DNA of 64,000 nucleotides from Candidatus Rifleibacteriota bacterium (GTDB lineage Bacteria > Muiribacteriota > Ozemobacteria > Ozemobacterales > Ozemobacteraceae): NCBI GenBank assembly GCA_024710355.1, contig JANJUX010000048.1:1-64000 (forward strand). Direction: 5' to 3'. Below, piece after piece: positions 52,802 to 60,703 of this stretch; within the stretch, counting starts at the first letter, position 1, and every line of letters begins with the position of its first letter. A program made the translations under genes and the position numbers. Below the pieces are notes generated by a model, which was not told where the DNA came from, did no database searches, and worked only from the letters and a program-made list of their open reading frames with translations.

Positions 52802-52862
52802 TATTCGAATTGCCCCGCATGGCTTTGGTCTTAAGCTCCGTACTCAGAGAGAGGCATCTGCT

Positions 52863-53666
52863 GTGAAAAAAAACTTTATCCGCATCGGAAATCAAACATG
52901 TTGCCGGGTTTCGCCCGATGTCACTTTCGAATTTGCTGTTGAAAATGGTTTTGACGCTTTCGAATGGTTCAGCGATCCTGGCCCTTTCGGCTGGAATGAA
53001 AATGATTTCGATGCTAGAAAACGTCTTGAGATAAAAAATATTGGCATGGAAAAAAACATCAGGTTCAGCGTGCACGCCCCCTGGACCGCAGACCCGATCA
53101 CAGAGGAAGGAATGCTGGCAATACTGCGCAGTATAGAGTTTGCCGGTGATATCGGGGCTGCTCTGGTTAATATTCACCTGTTCGATTATCCGCCGGAAAT
53201 CTATGCAGCGGCGGTAATGAAACTGGCGGGGCCTGCCGGTCGTGCCGGGGTCAGAATCAGCTGCGAGAACACTCCGGCGACTTCTCCGGAAAGCATAAAC
53301 GCCGTTTTCTCGCTTTTAGAAAAGAATGCCGCCGGCAGTGACGGATTCGGGTTATGTCTCGACATGGGCCATGCAAATATATTCCCGGAAACGCGGGAAA
53401 ATTATCCGGAATATGTTGAGCGTCTCGCGCCATGCGTGCCGATCGTTCATTGGCACGCACACTGCAACCATGGAGATGCCGACAGCCATTTGCCTCTGTT
53501 TCACTCTTTTCGTCAGGGAGACGAGGCAAAAATCCGTCATCTCGTAAAGATTCTCAAAATGCGGAATTTTTCGGGCTCGGTTGTCATGGAACAGTGGCCG
53601 GATCCGCCAGGTATTCTCGTGCGGACCCGGCAACATCTGATGAAATTATGGGAAACTGCTTTCTGA
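52863..53666 (+). CDS. Sugar phosphate isomerase/epimerase-like TIM barrel
   Basis: A protein of about 267 residues of the xylose-isomerase/AP-endonuclease 2 superfamily. Metal-ligand patterns of the barrel are visible: IRFSVHAPW, RISCENTPA (Glu), LCLDMGHANI (Asp and His), IVHWHAHCNHGDAD (His) and VVMEQW (Glu). The substrate is not predictable; members isomerise or epimerise sugars or cut damaged DNA, and this one looks sugar-type. The frame is open from 52647 within the previous gene, but that part has no family sequence. GTG 52863, after GAGAGAGG, is the likely start. Confidence 0.8.
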   Translation: MKKNFIRIGNQTCCRVSPDVTFEFAVENGFDAFEWFSDPGPFGWNENDFDARKRLEIKNIGMEKNIRFSVHAPWTADPITEEGMLAILRSIEFAGDIGAALVNIHLFDYPPEIYAAAVMKLAGPAGRAGVRISCENTPATSPESINAVFSLLEKNAAGSDGFGLCLDMGHANIFPETRENYPEYVERLAPCVPIVHWHAHCNHGDADSHLPLFHSFRQGDEAKIRHLVKILKMRNFSGSVVMEQWPDPPGILVRTRQHLMKLWETAF

Positions 53667-53833
53667 GAGGCTTTTTATGGGTGTGGCAAATCCTGGGTCG
53701 ATATTTTGTTACAGCTGGAGAAGTGCTGCAGCTGGGTGAAATGCCCTGAAAAATGAGGCTTCAGATTCTTATAAATCTGGTAAAACTGCCTGAAATTTCT
53801 TAGGTTTGCGAGCGAAAGCACGTAAAAAAGATT
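53667..53833. other. Short intergenic stretch, no gene
   Basis: Between the isomerase and the DUF2442 gene there are about 165 nt with no supported frame. A weak hairpin-like CAGCTG pair (53711-53739) is present but no T run follows. Confidence 0.4.
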
Positions 53834-54109
53834 TCAGGCGGCCCTGGTTTTTACTGCTCCAGGAGCCGGGGCACCACGCAGCAGGCCCTCGGTTGAAAGA
53901 TCTTCGTCGAGTTCTTCCCAGCGGATGCCAAAGCCGCCGCCGGCGATTTTCCAGCCTTTTCTCTGGGCGGGAGTGGCGTGCAGCAGTCGCGGAAACCATG
54001 CGAGCGGTGCCGAAATAGTTCTGCCGTCGAGAAGGTCGACGACGATTGCGTCACGGGAAAAACTGACATTTTTTACCATTTCGCCGGCATTAAGGGCCGA
54101 AGAATTCAT
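53834..54109 (-). CDS. DUF2442 family protein
   Basis: A 91-residue protein of the DUF2442 family, recognised by the VVDLLDGRTISAPLAWFPRLLHATPAQRKGW segment (read in part), where LxDGRxI and PLxWFPRLxxA are typical. These small proteins are encoded next to DUF4160 genes and the pair is a proposed toxin-antitoxin-like unit. The start overlaps the end of the DUF4160 frame by 20 nt. Since the DUF4160 frame here has lost its N-terminus, DUF2442 may be an orphan. Function is unproven. Confidence 0.85.
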   Translation of the reverse strand: MNSSALNAGEMVKNVSFSRDAIVVDLLDGRTISAPLAWFPRLLHATPAQRKGWKIAGGGFGIRWEELDEDLSTEGLLRGAPAPGAVKTRAA

Positions 54110-54284
54110 ACCAGGCCTCCAGAAAATCTTTCTTGCTGCTGATTACAATCTTTTCAATCTTTCGCAGTTCGACTGCACTGAATCCTATATTTGTGGTCAG
54201 AGAAACAGGTTCCAGCCAGAATTTTGCCGAACAGTTTTCGCGGTCAACATGCACATGCGGTGGTTCATTTGGCTCATTTCTAGA
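54090..54284 (-). pseudogene. 5'-truncated DUF4160 gene
   Basis: The minus-strand frame from 54284 to 54090 encodes about 64 residues with the DUF4160 signature: NEPPHVHV near its beginning, AKFWLEPVSL, then IGFSAVELRKIEKIV and a closing FLEAWYEFFG. The family needs an N-terminal strand pair of about 15-20 residues before EPPHVHV. Here two in-frame stops, TAA and TAG (54285-54290), stand directly before the SRNEP start, and no ATG exists in frame. The gene therefore cannot be translated normally. It abuts the azoreductase terminator hairpin (54334-54366), so an upstream deletion is a likely cause. Confidence 0.82.
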
Positions 54285-54323
54285 CTATTAAATAATTTTC
54301 TTCAACAGCGGAAATGCCTGCCT

Positions 54324-54366
54324 GATAAAAGAACCGGGTATGCCGTCGATTGACAGGCATACCCGG
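54324..54366 (-). terminator. Terminator of the azoreductase gene
   Basis: CCGGGTATGCC (54334-54344) pairs with GGCATACCCGG (54356-54366) as an 11-bp stem with an 11-nt loop. On the minus strand TTCTTTTAT follows. Confidence 0.85.
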
Positions 54367-54380
54367 GTTTTCTCCAGAGA

Positions 54381-55007
54381 TCAGGCGAGGTTGAGGGAAT
54401 CGATGCGGGCGATGGCTTCTTTGATTTTGGCTTCGCGGCCGTCTTCGGTGTTGGCGTCCATCGGCTGGCCGCTGATGAAGGTCAGGTCAGTGATGCCGGC
54501 CCAGCCGAGAACGGTTTTGAGGTAGGGCGTGATCTGGTCGTAGGGTTCGGCCGGGGTGCCGGCGCTGTAATCGCCGCCGCGGGTCGAGACGACGAAGACC
54601 TTGCGGCCGGCGGCGAGGCCGACGGGGCCGTTTTCGGTGTATTTGAACATGAAGCCGGGCTGCCAGACCACGTCGATGTAGTGTTTCAGCCGGTAAGGAA
54701 TGCCGAAGTTCCACATCGGGGTCGAAATGACGATGATATCGGCTGCAAGAAAACGGGCAATGTGGGCTTTGATTTCTTCCCAGGCGGCGACGGCGTCACC
54801 GCTGAGTTCCTGGCCGCTCATCAGCATGTATTTGCCTTTGACGCGGGTAATATTCATTTCGGGCAGTTTTTCGGCAAAAACATCGAGCGTGTCGATTGTG
54901 GCGCCGGGAAACTGCTTGCCGATCTTCTTGAGCAAAGCGTCGGCAATGCGCAGAGTGCGGGAACTTGAACCTCTCGGGCTGGCAACGATGTGAAGTACCT
55001 TTTTCAT
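54381..55007 (-). CDS. azoR: FMN-dependent NADH-azoreductase
   Basis: A 208-residue flavodoxin-fold enzyme that reduces azo bonds and quinones with NADH through FMN. The N-terminal KVLHIVASPRGSSSRTLRIAD segment binds the FMN phosphate, STPMWNFGIPYRLKHYIDVV is the family core, and STRGGDYSAG forms another flavin-contact loop. It overlaps the MarR gene upstream by 4 nt; MarR regulators of this sort sense quinones or electrophiles. The likely job is detoxification of quinones or thiol stress. A clear terminator follows. Confidence 0.94.
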   Translation of the reverse strand: MKKVLHIVASPRGSSSRTLRIADALLKKIGKQFPGATIDTLDVFAEKLPEMNITRVKGKYMLMSGQELSGDAVAAWEEIKAHIARFLAADIIVISTPMWNFGIPYRLKHYIDVVWQPGFMFKYTENGPVGLAAGRKVFVVSTRGGDYSAGTPAEPYDQITPYLKTVLGWAGITDLTFISGQPMDANTEDGREAKIKEAIARIDSLNLA

Positions 55008-55471
55008 TTTTCTTCCTCCTGGTTATGGTTGGCGGTGCCCAGTTTGCGGCAGAGCAGCGCCAGTTGTTTCTGTTCTTCTGAATCGAGCGCCGCAAATCTC
55101 TCGGTAATTATTCTAACATGTTCCGGGAAAATTCGGCTGATAAGTTCTTTACCGCGGCCGCTGAGGCTGATCCAGTAACAGCGGCGGTCATCGCTGCGTT
55201 TTTCTTTGACGACCAGCCCGTGCTTGAGCAGATTGTCGATCACCAGCGTGATATTGCCGCCGCTTTTGAGAATCTTGCCGGCCAGCTGGTTCTGATTGAG
55301 GGTGCCAAGATGCAGCAGCGCTTCAAGAACCCCGAACTGGCTTTCGGTCAGGCCATTGGCCTGAATCTGCCTCACTGCGGCAGCATTGACCGATTCAGAG
55401 GCGCGCAGCAGCTTGATAAAGCAGTCGAGGGCGCTGACCTCTTCCTTCGTGCCTTTGTAGTGAGTACTCAT
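55004..55471 (-). CDS. MarR family regulator of azoR
   Basis: A 155-residue winged-helix dimer. The HTH region contains SQFGVLEALLHLGTLNQNQLAGKILKSGGNITLVIDNLLKHGLV (read in part), then the wing VVKEKRSDDRRCYWISLSGRG. It overlaps azoR by 4 nt and is the first gene of the pair. Quinone- or electrophile-sensing members (MhqR, YodB, QsrR) work this way, but there is only one Cys (in CFIKLL) near the N-terminus and one in the C-terminal LLCRKL, so the sensing mode is open. AT-rich palindromes in front of the gene are likely its operator. The ATG at 55471 is chosen over a TTG at 55483. Confidence 0.9.
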   Translation of the reverse strand: MSTHYKGTKEEVSALDCFIKLLRASESVNAAAVRQIQANGLTESQFGVLEALLHLGTLNQNQLAGKILKSGGNITLVIDNLLKHGLVVKEKRSDDRRCYWISLSGRGKELISRIFPEHVRIITERFAALDSEEQKQLALLCRKLGTANHNQEEEK

Positions 55472-55494
55472 TTTTAAGTTCAACTCCGTTCAAA

Positions 55495-55526
55495 ATTAAA
55501 TGCTTTAATATTAAACTATTTAATAT
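55495..55526 (-). promoter_or_regulatory. AT-rich palindromic operator of the MarR-azoR unit
   Basis: The 12-bp perfect palindrome TTTAATATTAAA (55504-55515), an overlapping ATTAAA-TGC-TTTAAT inverted repeat (55495-55509) and a further ATTTAATAT (55518-55526) lie about 24 nt before the MarR ATG. MarR-family operators have this form. The site overlaps likely promoter elements. Confidence 0.65.
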
Positions 55527-55611
55527 GAATCTAAAAGTCAAGCTTAATGCAAAAACTTTTTCCGAAATTAATTTTTTCATGGGCGACCTGGTTGTTGAAA
55601 TTTATAAAGCC

Positions 55612-55662
55612 GCTAAAAAAAAGACAGCCCGGGAAAGAATCCCCAGGCCCGGAAGGTCTGTG
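55612..55662 (-). terminator. Terminator-like hairpin after phaA
   Basis: On the minus strand CCGGG and CCCGG arms, flanked by AGAC/GTCT, form an imperfect stem followed by a long T run (the A run at 55613-55623). It ends the PHA operon. Confidence 0.6.
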
Positions 55663-55697
55663 CGGTTAATGACGCCGCACAGAGGCAAGGAAAGGAA

Positions 55698-56882
55698 TCA
55701 AGCCTTGATACGTTCGACTGCCATGGCAACACCCATGCCGCCGCCCACACAGAGGGTGGCGAGGCCTTTGCCCGCGTTTACACGCATCATTTCATACAGC
55801 AGCGTAACCAGCACGCGGGCCCCGGAAGCACCGATGGGGTGACCGAGAGCGATGGCTCCGCCGTTGACATTCGTTTTTGCCGGGTCGAGACCGAGCTGTT
55901 TGATGACGCCGAGCGACTGAACGGCGAAAGCTTCGTTAGCTTCGACGCGGTCGAGATCGCTGACTTTCCAGCCGGCTTTGGCAAGGGCTTTCTGCGTTGC
56001 AGAAACCGGGCCAAGACCCATTCTTGAAGGATTCAGACCAGTGGTCGCGTGCGCCGCGATTCTGGCGATTGGTTTGAGGTTGTATTTTTTAACAAATTCG
56101 GCTGAAGCGACGACAACAGCGGCGGCGCCGTCATTGATGCCCGAAGCGTTCCCGGCGGTGACGCTGCCGTCTTTTTTGAAGGCGGGCTTCAGTTTGCTCA
56201 GGGTTTCAAAAGTTGTACCGACGCGGAAATGTTCGTCTTTCTTGAACATGATCGGGTCGCCCTTGCGCTGCGGAATTTCGACCGGAACGATTTCGTCATC
56301 AAATTTTCCGGCTTCCCAGGCGGCGGCAACGCGTTTCTGGCTTTCGGCGGCGAACTGGTCCATTTCTTCACGGGTGATCTTGAGTTCATCGGCAAGCCAT
56401 TCGGCGGTCATGCCCATATGTTCGCCCGAGAAAACGTCGGTCAGACCATCCCAGACGGTTGAATCTTTGAAGGTTACGTTGCCGAGAACGGTGCCGTTGC
56501 GCAGATCGGCAAGGTGAGGAGCGTTGCTCATGCTTTCCATGCCGCCGGCGACGATACACTGAGATTCGCCAGTTCTGATGGCGTCAACAGCGAGAGCGAT
56601 GGTTTTGAGGCCCGAACCGCAAAGCTGGTTGATTGCCCAGGCGGGAACGGTTTCAGGAATGCCGGCGCCCATAGCGGCCTGACGGCCCGGGCCCTGGCCC
56701 TGACCGGCCTGAAGAACGTTACCCATGATTACTTCATCTATCTGATCGGGTTTTACACCGGCGCGTTCGAGAGCGGCCTTGATTACGACGCTGCCCAGTT
56801 TATGGGCGGGAACGCCCTTGAGAGTGCCCATGAGGGCGCCGATTGCGGTTCTGGCTGCACCAACGATAAATACTTCAGTCAT
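55698..56882 (-). CDS. phaA: Acetyl-CoA acetyltransferase (beta-ketothiolase)
   Basis: A 394-residue cytosolic thiolase that condenses two acetyl-CoA to acetoacetyl-CoA, the first step of poly-3-hydroxybutyrate synthesis. Catalytic residues sit at their usual places: Cys88 in NQLCGSGL, His348 in ALGHPIGASG and Cys378 in LCVGGGMG. Length and motifs are typical of the biosynthetic PhaA/AtoB group. It is the last gene of the minus-strand set phaB-phaC-phaE-phaC-phaA, 21 nt after the second phaC. It could also serve ketone degradation, but context makes PHA synthesis the main role. Confidence 0.95.
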   Translation of the reverse strand: MTEVFIVGAARTAIGALMGTLKGVPAHKLGSVVIKAALERAGVKPDQIDEVIMGNVLQAGQGQGPGRQAAMGAGIPETVPAWAINQLCGSGLKTIALAVDAIRTGESQCIVAGGMESMSNAPHLADLRNGTVLGNVTFKDSTVWDGLTDVFSGEHMGMTAEWLADELKITREEMDQFAAESQKRVAAAWEAGKFDDEIVPVEIPQRKGDPIMFKKDEHFRVGTTFETLSKLKPAFKKDGSVTAGNASGINDGAAAVVVASAEFVKKYNLKPIARIAAHATTGLNPSRMGLGPVSATQKALAKAGWKVSDLDRVEANEAFAVQSLGVIKQLGLDPAKTNVNGGAIALGHPIGASGARVLVTLLYEMMRVNAGKGLATLCVGGGMGVAMAVERIKA

Positions 56883-56903
56883 TTTCTGCTCCTTGTGAAT
56901 GTA

Positions 56904-57971
56904 TTATCTGGTCAAAAATTCTTTGATCAGAGCATAGGTCGTAATTCTTATGGGGTGGGCCGCGATCAGTGATACATGCCCGGCGGGAATCACGTGATAA
57001 TCTAATTTTCCTTTTTTCGCCGACTTGCATTCATGAATGGCCTTGGCGGCCTTTTCATTGAAAACATGATCGTCTCTCGCCACCAGGCTCAGCACCGGGA
57101 TGTCGATATCGCGGAAATCGACCGGCTGGCCCATGATGGTATATTCGGCTTTATAAAAAGCGTTTTCCTGATAGAAAGTGCTGATCAGCTCGATGAAAGC
57201 CTGTCTGGTGAAGTCGACGTTGTCGCTGCCCCAGATGTCCAGGGCTTCCCAGATCTGTTTGAAGCCCGGCATTTCGAAGTTTTCGAGCAGACCGCGGTAT
57301 TTGCTCAGCTGCTTTTTCGGGTCGAGCAGCGGAAACGATGCGTGAAAGAACTTGGCGGGCACGAGACCCTGATAGGCGGCGGTCATCTTTTCGACATCGA
57401 AGCCTTCGGTGCCGGTCCAGGTGGCAAGAAGGCCGGAATCTGCGAGATCGATCGGCGCTGTCAGCAGAAACAGGCTGCTGAGGTCTTTGCGCAGCTCGGG
57501 GTGAGCGGCATACATCGTTGCCATCATGCCGCCGATGCACTGGCCGGCCAGTTGAACCTTTTTGCAGCCGGTCAGGCGTTTAACTTGACGAATGGCGCGG
57601 CGCACCCAGACACTGACGTAGTGGTCGAAGCCGCACTGGCCCATTCCGGCGTCGGGGTCGCCCCAGTCGATGAGAAAAACGTCGAGCCCGGAGGCTTTCA
57701 GCTGTTCGATCAGCGAGTGGGTCGGCAGCAGGTCCATGATGTAGTTGCGGTTGATCAGCGACGGCACCACGACTACCGGGTTGTAATCGGATTTAAAGTC
57801 ATCGCCGCAGCGGTAGAGGGTCCAGGATGCCTGTCTGAAAACCGGGGTCTTGCGGGTCGGTTCCATGCCGAGTCGTCGCCGGTCGGCTTCGGTGTAGCTT
57901 TTGAGAACAGAGCGCGATACGATCTCGCGGTATTCTTCGGGCATCTCTTTGAGCTCTTTTGCTTTGGCCAT
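56904..57971 (-). CDS. phaC: Class III-like PHA synthase subunit PhaC (downstream copy)
   Basis: A 355-residue alpha/beta-hydrolase-fold PHA synthase. The lipase-like box is GQCIGG with nucleophile Cys145. The other triad members are Asp300 or Asp301 in ARDDHVF and His332 in PAGHVSL. Class III synthases have a PhaC of about this length and need PhaE, which is encoded just upstream (58064). The nascent polyester is held on the Cys on the granule surface. The gap to phaE is 92 nt and contains a 17-bp inverted repeat overlapping the ribosome-binding site AGGAAAGAGAG, an unusual place for regulation. The other phaC copy (58443) is only moderately similar, so the two are not a recent duplication. 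Confidence 0.92.
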   Translation of the reverse strand: MAKAKELKEMPEEYREIVSRSVLKSYTEADRRRLGMEPTRKTPVFRQASWTLYRCGDDFKSDYNPVVVVPSLINRNYIMDLLPTHSLIEQLKASGLDVFLIDWGDPDAGMGQCGFDHYVSVWVRRAIRQVKRLTGCKKVQLAGQCIGGMMATMYAAHPELRKDLSSLFLLTAPIDLADSGLLATWTGTEGFDVEKMTAAYQGLVPAKFFHASFPLLDPKKQLSKYRGLLENFEMPGFKQIWEALDIWGSDNVDFTRQAFIELISTFYQENAFYKAEYTIMGQPVDFRDIDIPVLSLVARDDHVFNEKAAKAIHECKSAKKGKLDYHVIPAGHVSLIAAHPIRITTYALIKEFLTR

Positions 57972-58065
57972 AGTTCTCTCTTTCCTGTCGGTTTTAAAAT
58001 TTTATCCAGGTTCTGCCTGTATGACGATTTTAAAACCGACAGGCGCTTTAGTCCAGCAGAGAACT
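57972..58065 (-). promoter_or_regulatory. Long inverted repeat in the phaE-phaC gap
   Basis: CCTGTCGGTTTTAAAAT (57984-58000) and ATTTTAAAACCGACAGG (58027-58043) are a perfect 17-bp inverted repeat with a 26-nt loop. An outer AGTTCTC (57972-57978)/GAGAACT (58059-58065) pair adds 7 bp. On the mRNA the arm next to phaC merges into its ribosome-binding sequence, so the hairpin should mask it. No T run follows, so it is not an ordinary terminator. It may tune translation of the second PhaC, or be an RNase III or attenuation site. Confidence 0.75.
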
Positions 58066-58429
58066 ATTTTTTGTGTTTTTTGCCTTTGGCTTCAGGAGCG
58101 GCACCGGCTGCAGCAGCGGCTGCCGGTCTGTTTTCGTTTGCATCGACGTAATCTTCGAACTTCTCGGTGAGGTCGACGAGGCGTTCTTCGATGTCGGTGA
58201 GCTTCTGCATGATCTTAACGATGTCGGTGCGTGAGGGCAGGTTCATCGCTGCCATCTGCTCGTCGAGCATCTTTGAATAAACCGCTTTGCCGGTCATGGT
58301 AGCGGCAATCGATTTTGACATTTCACTGATGAATTTTTCGTTGGTCACAAGCTTTTCGAGCTGGTCGCCCATCAGCTTTTCCCAGTTTTCAGCCCATTGT
58401 TTCATCATATCTTCGCCCATGTTAAACAT
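58064..58429 (-). CDS. phaE: PhaE-like PHA synthase subunit
   Basis: A 121-residue protein, short for PhaE (often 180 residues or more), with the family's diagnostic C-terminal segment LPSRTDIVKIMQKLTDIEER and a following coiled helix. The N-terminal half is amphipathic helices rich in Met and Trp. The tail is Ala/Pro-rich, then Lys/His-rich (GKKHKK), perhaps contacting the granule or nucleic acid. It is placed between the two phaC genes (13 nt after the first, 92 nt before the second), which fits a PhaE partner for one or both. Activity of class III PhaC requires PhaE. Confidence 0.8.
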   Translation of the reverse strand: MFNMGEDMMKQWAENWEKLMGDQLEKLVTNEKFISEMSKSIAATMTGKAVYSKMLDEQMAAMNLPSRTDIVKIMQKLTDIEERLVDLTEKFEDYVDANENRPAAAAAAGAAPEAKGKKHKK

Positions 58430-58442
58430 TGTTGCAGTCTCC

Positions 58443-59468
58443 TTAGTTCATTATGAATTCGAGCGCGCTTTTGCTGGCATCTTTGCTGTTGCGCCCGGTG
58501 GTTATGCCGATGTGGCCTGAGGGAATCGTTACCTGTTTGACCGGCGCTTTGTCGCTCTGCGGCAGCTGCGTAGTGCACAGCGGCGCAATGTGGTCTTTGC
58601 CGGCATTGAGAATCAGGGCTTTCGAGCGGCGCGCGGCCGGATCTACGAGCAGACCTTCGGCGGTCTTCAGTTTGCCCTGAGACAGCAGGTTTTCTTTATA
58701 GAGTTCGGTAAGCATGTGGTAATAAGCTTTGCCGGGGTAACTTACCGGATCGGCGATCCAGCGTTCCATGGCATTGTAAAGCTTCATGAAACCTTTGCTT
58801 TCGAATTTGTCCTTGAACATTTTCGTTTTCTGCCAGGTTCCCATCGGCTGCACGAAATTGAAAGAGAAGGCGAGCAGCCAGCCGGGCATGAAATCCATGC
58901 TCTGCTTGAATTCTTCAGTCGGGAAATGGTCGGCGTAAGTGCCGAAGATGCCTGAATCTTTGAAGTCGATCGGAGCGGTCAGAAGCACGAGATGATCGAC
59001 CATATCGGGTTCGAGGCAGCTGAAAGCGTATGCCATGGTGCCACCAATGCAGTAACCGAGCATGTCAACCTTTTCACAGCCGTGTTCGCGGCGCATGAAA
59101 CGCACAGCGCGTTTGATCGAGCGGTGGTAATAGTGGCTGAGCGGCAGATGGCCGACTTCGGCGCCGGGGTAACCCCAGTCGATCAAATAAACCGGGCGTT
59201 TCTGGGCAAATTCGCGAATGAAGCTGACTTCTTCGGTGATGTCGAGAACATACCAGCGGTTGATCAGTGACGGAACAATCAGAATCGGCTGGCCTTCGAC
59301 GCCTTCGGGGCTTTCGAAGCGCAGCAGCGAAACATTGCCGGCGCGCCAGACTTCTTCTCTGGGGGTGACGCCGCGCGGATACGTATCGAGCTCGCCTGCG
59401 GTCTGACGCAGGTAATGCTCGCTGATCGCATCGAGTTGCTGAGCGATGGTGTCCATGTTTGCTATCAT
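58443..59468 (-). CDS. phaC: Class III-like PHA synthase subunit PhaC (upstream copy)
   Basis: A 341-residue PHA synthase paralogue. The lipase-like box is GYCIGG with Cys140; Asp292 in GKDHIAP and His319 in SGHIGI complete the triad. A PSLINRWYVLDI segment after the core strand matches the other copy's PSLINRNYIMDL. All catalytic residues are present, so it is not a dead paralogue, although the flanking sequence differs. Two intact PhaC chains with one PhaE in a single operon suggests a heteromeric synthase or different substrate preferences; this is inference. The ATG at 59468 has GGAAG nearby. Confidence 0.92.
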   Translation of the reverse strand: MIANMDTIAQQLDAISEHYLRQTAGELDTYPRGVTPREEVWRAGNVSLLRFESPEGVEGQPILIVPSLINRWYVLDITEEVSFIREFAQKRPVYLIDWGYPGAEVGHLPLSHYYHRSIKRAVRFMRREHGCEKVDMLGYCIGGTMAYAFSCLEPDMVDHLVLLTAPIDFKDSGIFGTYADHFPTEEFKQSMDFMPGWLLAFSFNFVQPMGTWQKTKMFKDKFESKGFMKLYNAMERWIADPVSYPGKAYYHMLTELYKENLLSQGKLKTAEGLLVDPAARRSKALILNAGKDHIAPLCTTQLPQSDKAPVKQVTIPSGHIGITTGRNSKDASKSALEFIMN

Positions 59469-59498
59469 TTGCTTCCGACCTTTCCTTAGGCTAGTTTA

Positions 59499-60248
59499 TC
59501 AGAGTTTCAGGCCGCCGTCGACGCCAATAACCTGACCGGTGATGTATGAGCTTTCGTCGCTTGCCAGGAACAGATACAGCTTGGCAACTTCTTCGGGCTG
59601 GCCAAGGCGCTGCATCGGGGTCTTTTCTTCGAGCATCTTGATAACCTTTTCGGGAACGGTGGCGAGCATTTCGGTCCAGGTGTAACCGGGAGCGACGGCA
59701 TTAACGCGCACGCCCTTGCGGCCGAGTTCGCGTGACCAGGTGTAGGTCATGCCGATAACGCCGGCTTTGGCGGCTGAATAGTTGGTCTGGCCAAAGTTGC
59801 CCTGAACGCCGACGATCGAGGAAGTATTGACGATCGAGCCTTTGCCGGCTGCGGTCATCTTGGCGGCACAGGCCTGAGCCATCAGAAATACGCCTTTGAG
59901 GTTAACTTTGATGACGCGGTCGAACTGTTCTTCGGTCATCTTCATCAGGGTAGCGTCAGCAGTGATGCCGGCGTTGTTGACGAGACAATCGATTTTGCCT
60001 TCGGCAGCGTGAATTTCATCGACGACTTTGTTAACGTCGGCGTGGCTCGATACATCGACCTTCTTGCCGATGATTTTGCCGGTGGCTTCGGGCGAAAGTT
60101 TAACGTCGGCCAGGCCTGCAAGAGCCTTGTCGCTGATATCGAGAGCATACACGGTTGCGCCTTCTTCGGCAAAAATAGTTGCGGCCTTGAGACCGATACC
60201 TGCGGCACCACCAGTGATGAGAGCTACTTTACCTGTCATTCGTTTCAT
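59499..60248 (-). CDS. phaB: Acetoacetyl-CoA reductase (SDR)
   Basis: A 249-residue short-chain dehydrogenase that reduces acetoacetyl-CoA to (R)-3-hydroxybutyryl-CoA, the monomer for PHA. The GGAAGIG cofactor loop (13-19), NNAG (91-94), catalytic Ser143/144 in NTSSIVG, and Tyr157/Lys161 in YSAAK are present. It is also close to FabG (3-oxoacyl-ACP reductase), from which sequence alone cannot separate it; operon position between a phasin and the phaC genes supports PhaB. It is the first gene of the tight operon phaB-phaC-phaE-phaC-phaA. Confidence 0.92.
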   Translation of the reverse strand: MKRMTGKVALITGGAAGIGLKAATIFAEEGATVYALDISDKALAGLADVKLSPEATGKIIGKKVDVSSHADVNKVVDEIHAAEGKIDCLVNNAGITADATLMKMTEEQFDRVIKVNLKGVFLMAQACAAKMTAAGKGSIVNTSSIVGVQGNFGQTNYSAAKAGVIGMTYTWSRELGRKGVRVNAVAPGYTWTEMLATVPEKVIKMLEEKTPMQRLGQPEEVAKLYLFLASDESSYITGQVIGVDGGLKL

Positions 60249-60703
60249 TGTGTTTCTCCTGTCTGACCACCTTGCGGCGGTTGTTTTAAGTCGTTTCGAT
60301 TAAATTTTTGTTTTTGCATTGCCGCGATAAAAACTGCGACACCTGCGCCTGTGGCCGTCTGCTGTTGTTTCTGGCCCCTTCTGTCGTTCATCCTGCAATT
60401 GCCTGTAATTTCTACGTTTCCGCCCACTTTGTCACCCTGTGGCCCCGCAATCTTTCTCAGAACCGCCCTGCTTGCGATCAACTTTGCTTTGCGCTCAATC
60501 AATGTCTGGCGGTCAGACCTGCCTGTGATTACTCCTGATTGTGAAATTTCTCACTTGCGGCGGGCCTGCTTTTTCAAGTTTCAGTCTCAAGCCCCAGTTC
60601 AGGGGAAAAATGCGGCGCGGCTTTGCTGCTTTGCAAAGTCTGCAACCGGGGCCGTCCTGGCGGACTGGCCATGTTCAGAACGGCCCCTGGCTTGCTTCAG
60701 ACC
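60249..60703. other. 455-nt gap between phasin and phaB
   Basis: I see no supported gene. A hairpin, GGGGCCGT (60648-60655) with ACGGCCCC (60680-60687), lies just after the phasin stop but lacks a T run. It could attenuate read-through or stabilise the phasin mRNA 3' end. The promoter of the phaB operon presumably lies between 60249 and 60640. Confidence 0.45.

Noticed and set aside
52647..52862. Upstream extension of the sugar isomerase-like gene
   Set aside because: It overlaps the propeller gene in another frame and encodes Ser/Thr/Cys-rich sequence unlike the family.
60648..60687. Intrinsic terminator of the phasin gene
   Set aside because: The stem is good but no T run follows in either direction, so it is mentioned only as a hairpin.
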